A stretch of 64,000 bases of DNA from Psychromonas algicola (lineage in GTDB: Bacteria; Pseudomonadota; Gammaproteobacteria; Enterobacterales; Psychromonadaceae), in assembly GCF_004378355.1 (NCBI RefSeq), contig NZ_SNUB01000012.1, forward strand, positions 33,787 to 97,786. Direction: 5' to 3'. The position numbers and the translations under genes were made by a program. The notes under the pieces were generated by a model. That model was given only the letters and a program-made list of their open reading frames with translations, did no database searches and was not told where the DNA came from. The stretch's first letter is position 1; the number at the start of each line of letters is the position of its first letter. Of the stretch, positions 61,784 to 64,000 are shown piece after piece.

Positions 61784-62073
61784 AGAAAGTTAAATCCTTA
61801 AATTAGTGGAAACAGACTAAATTTAGTAAGAGATCGATAGTAACATAAAAGTAGTTAAGCAGAAGGCTTTTAATTGACAAAATCGCCTGAGAATCGTTTT
61901 ATGGGACAATTTGAGGCATTTATCAACAAAGCGCTCATTTATCATACAAATCCATTTTTTGCTTAAAACGCTTAAAATCGCAAAAATAAATTCACCCTCA
62001 CTATAATTATCACGTTATACTCTGCTTTCTCATTGGTTCTTCATTTGTTCTCTATAGTCGCAAGGTCACAAAC
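61784..62073. promoter_or_regulatory. gyrA-ubiG divergent intergenic region
   Basis: 290 bp without a gene. It contains -10-like TATAAT (62001-62006) and TATACT (62015-62020) for ubiG without a clear -35, a tandem GCTTAAAA pair (61961-61968 and 61970-61977) and a single DnaA-box-like TTATCAACA (61920-61928). The promoters are real by necessity, but their exact positions are not settled. Confidence 0.35.
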
Positions 62074-62874
62074 ATGTCTGAAAACACAATTTCTTATAAT
62101 AATCATCAAGTTGAAAACGAATCAAACACAGATTCAACAATACAAAATGACACCTTTGAAGGCAATGTTGACCAGCAAGAGATAGAAAAATTTTCAGCAA
62201 TGGCAGAACAATGGTGGGATTTAGAGGGCGACTTTAAACCTTTACACCTACTTAACCCTACGCGTTTAGACTATATAGAAGTAGGCGTAGAAGGTTTATT
62301 CGGCAAGAAAATAGTCGATGTCGGTTGTGGCGGCGGTATCTTAGCTGAAAGCATGGCATTGCGTGGTGCAGAGGTTACAGGTATCGACATGGCACACGCT
62401 TCATTACAAATCGCCCGTTTACACGCCTTAGAAACCGCAAGTGAAATGACCTTGCAAAAACCTAATTACGAAAAAACCACAGCAGAAAGCTTTGCACAAG
62501 CCCACGCAGGTGAGTTTGATGTGGTCACGTGTATGGAAATGTTAGAGCATGTTCCTAACCCAGCATCAGTGATCCAAGCCTGTTGTGACCTAGTAAAACC
62601 TGGCGGCACTGTGTATTTCTCAACCATTAATAAAACATGGAAAGCTTACCTAATGATGATTGTAGGCGCAGAGCATGTATTAAAATGGGTACCAAAAGGC
62701 ACACATGAATATGAGAAATTTATCCGCCCTTCGCAATTATTAGGCGCCATTGATGCAACTCAGCTTAAGTGTGATGATTTATGTGGCGTGGAATACAGCC
62801 CGTTTAACAATGATTTTAAAATCACCAAGAATGTAGATGTGAATTATATGTTGAAGTGTACAAAGGTAGGTTAG
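62074..62874 (+). CDS. ubiG: Ubiquinone biosynthesis O-methyltransferase UbiG
   Basis: SAM-dependent methyltransferase doing both O-methylations of ubiquinone synthesis. It has 266 residues, with a polar N-terminal extension of about 26 residues over E. coli. The body shows [38 protein letters not shown] motif [28 protein letters not shown] and [13 protein letters not shown]. Start ATG at 62074 with AAGG upstream; a later start is not excluded. The position divergent from gyrA matches E. coli. Confidence 0.97.
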   Translation: MSENTISYNNHQVENESNTDSTIQNDTFEGNVDQQEIEKFSAMAEQWWDLEGDFKPLHLLNPTRLDYIEVGVEGLFGKKIVDVGCGGGILAESMALRGAEVTGIDMAHASLQIARLHALETASEMTLQKPNYEKTTAESFAQAHAGEFDVVTCMEMLEHVPNPASVIQACCDLVKPGGTVYFSTINKTWKAYLMMIVGAEHVLKWVPKGTHEYEKFIRPSQLLGAIDATQLKCDDLCGVEYSPFNNDFKITKNVDVNYMLKCTKVG

Positions 62875-62884
62875 TTCGTTTCCT

Positions 62885-62912
62885 TTATTCCCACTGTTAT
62901 CAGTGGGAATAA
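62885..62912 (+). terminator. Terminator after ubiG
   Basis: Twelve-bp perfect stem TTATTCCCACTG / CAGTGGGAATAA with a 4-nt loop TTAT, then CCTCTTTC. The position 10 bp past the stop fits termination, though the T-run is short. Confidence 0.75.
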
Positions 62913-63040
62913 CCTCTTTCATATTTACCTTCTTTCAACTCATATCGCTCGATCTTTCATTAAATACCACAATTAAACATTCATTGCTTATCTCATGTAT
63001 GATGCCTGCATTATCATGCTATTAAGCAATAGGAATTCAA

Positions 63041-63727
63041 TTGACACTACACCGAATCAAAACAGCCCTTTATGCGCTTTATTTAACCAATAAATTTGGT
63101 TTTAAACTAAGAGGTGAACACAGTGCCAATGAGGTCACAAAACTACGTTTAGAATATGCAGAAACGCTACTCTCACATTTAAAAATAAGTATTAATGTTG
63201 AAGGAGCAAATAAGATCATTAAAGGACAACCCTACCTTATCGTCTCAAATCACCGCAGTATCATTGATCCTTTAATTGCCGAAATAGCACTAAAAGGCAC
63301 CGAGATTAACGGTTTATGGATAGCTAAAAAAGAGCTTTATAACTCATTCTTTTTTGGCATGTTTACCAGAAATGCAGGCACAGTATTACTAGATAGAGAA
63401 GCTAAAACAATGAATGGCTTTTTCACAGAAATAAAGAAAAGAGTTAAGACTGGCTATTCTATTTGCGTATTTGCAGAAGGCACACGTAACCAAACAGCGG
63501 AAACCTTAGCAGAGTTCAAAGAAGGCGCACAAATTATCGCAATGAAAAACAGGTTACCCATATTACCTGTTTATATACAAACGAACGCCAATCAAGCATT
63601 AGAGTCTTCGTTACAAAATACTGATGAAGATCTAACAGCGAGTATTATTGTTGGTGATGTGATTGATTACAAAGATCGATCAGATACGCTACAAGCGCTT
63701 TATAAATCACGATTTGATCTTGATTAG
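63041..63727 (+). CDS. PlsC-family 1-acylglycerol-3-phosphate acyltransferase
   Basis: Acyltransferase of 228 residues. The catalytic NHRSIIDP (NHx4D) and the FAEGTRN (EGTR) substrate motif are intact, with the third and fourth blocks (FKEGAQIIA, LPILPVYI). It probably acylates lysophosphatidic acid or a related lysolipid at the inner face of the membrane. The start is TTG (63041) with AGGAA eight bases upstream and no in-frame ATG nearby. It is monocistronic and not the usual plsC next to parC, so it may be a second enzyme. Confidence 0.88.
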   Translation: MTLHRIKTALYALYLTNKFGFKLRGEHSANEVTKLRLEYAETLLSHLKISINVEGANKIIKGQPYLIVSNHRSIIDPLIAEIALKGTEINGLWIAKKELYNSFFFGMFTRNAGTVLLDREAKTMNGFFTEIKKRVKTGYSICVFAEGTRNQTAETLAEFKEGAQIIAMKNRLPILPVYIQTNANQALESSLQNTDEDLTASIIVGDVIDYKDRSDTLQALYKSRFDLD

Positions 63728-63969
63728 TGGTGGTTGAAGCTGCCTAGTTTGGTATGATTTGATATTAGCTCGTCTGCGCTCGTCGTGGCTTTTTTGTGTT
63801 TATTAGCTTTGGTTTTCGCCCTGACGGCGAGTTCATTTTCTTTATACGAATAAAGAAAACGGAACCAAAAGAAAATCGCTGTATGAGTTATAAACATAGG
63901 TGACACTTTGTTGCTTATACATAGGTAACAATTTCTTAAACTATAAGTACCCAAAATAAGGAGGTACTT
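63728..63969. repeat. Hairpin-rich stretch and IS left end
   Basis: There is no gene in these 242 bp. The first half has a run typical of dispersed non-coding elements in this group, with hairpins GCC-CTGAC-GGC (63818-63828) and TTTTCTTTA-TACGAA-TAAAGAAAA (63836-63859). The second half has two near-identical 11-mers, CATAGGTGACA (63895-63905) and CATAGGTAACA (63920-63930), 25 bp apart, just before the IS481-like gene and probably part of its end, which may begin near 63880. Confidence 0.5.
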
Positions 63970-64000
63970 ATGCCTTGGAATGAGTTGAACCTAATGGACA
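63970..64000 (+). mobile_element. IS481-like transposase, first codons only
   Basis: ATG at 63970 with a perfect ribosome site AAGGAGGT opens a frame reading MPWNELNLMD before the window ends. The MPW...MD start is typical of IS481-family transposases in my memory. Only ten codons are visible, so the call is tentative. Confidence 0.55.

Noticed and set aside
63724..63954. 76-codon minus-strand frame at the right edge
   Set aside because: It runs through hairpin DNA and the IS end, has no ribosome site or family resemblance, and is better explained as non-coding repeat.

Overview
The window is an AT-rich chromosomal segment of a marine gammaproteobacterium. Protein sequences and gene order (secA - M23 peptidase - DciA-like - lpxC - full dcw cluster; mreBCD-maf-rng-yhdP-nit-tldD; gyrA beside ubiG) fit the Alteromonadales/Vibrionales side of the class. 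A Psychromonas- or Moritella-like host is my best guess, but that is an inference from reading alone. Coding density is high, and no rRNA, tRNA or CRISPR array was seen.

Layout. 1-1306 (-): ferrous iron uptake feoA-feoB (feoB runs off the left edge) behind a probable Fur box. 1538-6374: housekeeping genes (YciH/SUI1, HopJ-like, yacG, zapD, coaE, nadC, a periplasmic ATP-dependent DNA ligase, mutT). 6471-28802: secA, an M23 peptidase, a DciA-like gene, lpxC and the complete division and cell wall cluster (mraZ-rsmH-ftsL-ftsI-murE-murF-mraY-murD-ftsW-murG-murC-ddlB-ftsQ-ftsA-ftsZ), almost all on the minus strand. 29103-33698 (+): rsfS-rlmH-mrdA-rodA-rlpA, the elongation cluster, head to head with dcw. 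33868-39392: an old yellow enzyme, pmbA, darP(yjgA), tldD and a nitrilase. 39379-47824 (-): yhdP, rng, maf, mreD, mreC, mreB. 47825-49111: a very AT-rich gap and an IS5-type transposase. 49259-55272 (+): an accessory four-gene cluster. 55367-61783 (-): aroA, hisC, serC, gyrA. 62074-63727 (+): ubiG and a PlsC-type acyltransferase. The right edge enters an IS481-like element.

How the genes work together. Most of the window is one morphogenesis region. It holds lipid II synthesis (murC-G, mraY, ddlB), the septal machine (ftsW, ftsI, ftsL, ftsQ, ftsA, ftsZ, zapD), the elongation machine (mrdA, rodA, mreBCD, rlpA) and envelope lipid functions (lpxC, yhdP). I read an MraZ operator of four 10-bp-phased repeats in front of mraZ, a promoter with a palindrome over its -35 at lpxC, and several intrinsic terminators.

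The part that looks least described is 49259-55272. It encodes a membrane-anchored class III aminotransferase, a PHP phosphoesterase-GT4 glycosyltransferase fusion, a phosphatidylserine decarboxylase-like proenzyme and an Mpo1-like (DUF962) membrane protein. The cluster is preceded by 11-bp-phased TGTCA-type repeats and a tandem TGTTAACT pair. Together these suggest a dedicated, possibly regulated, polar-lipid modification pathway. That function is inference, not something the sequence proves.
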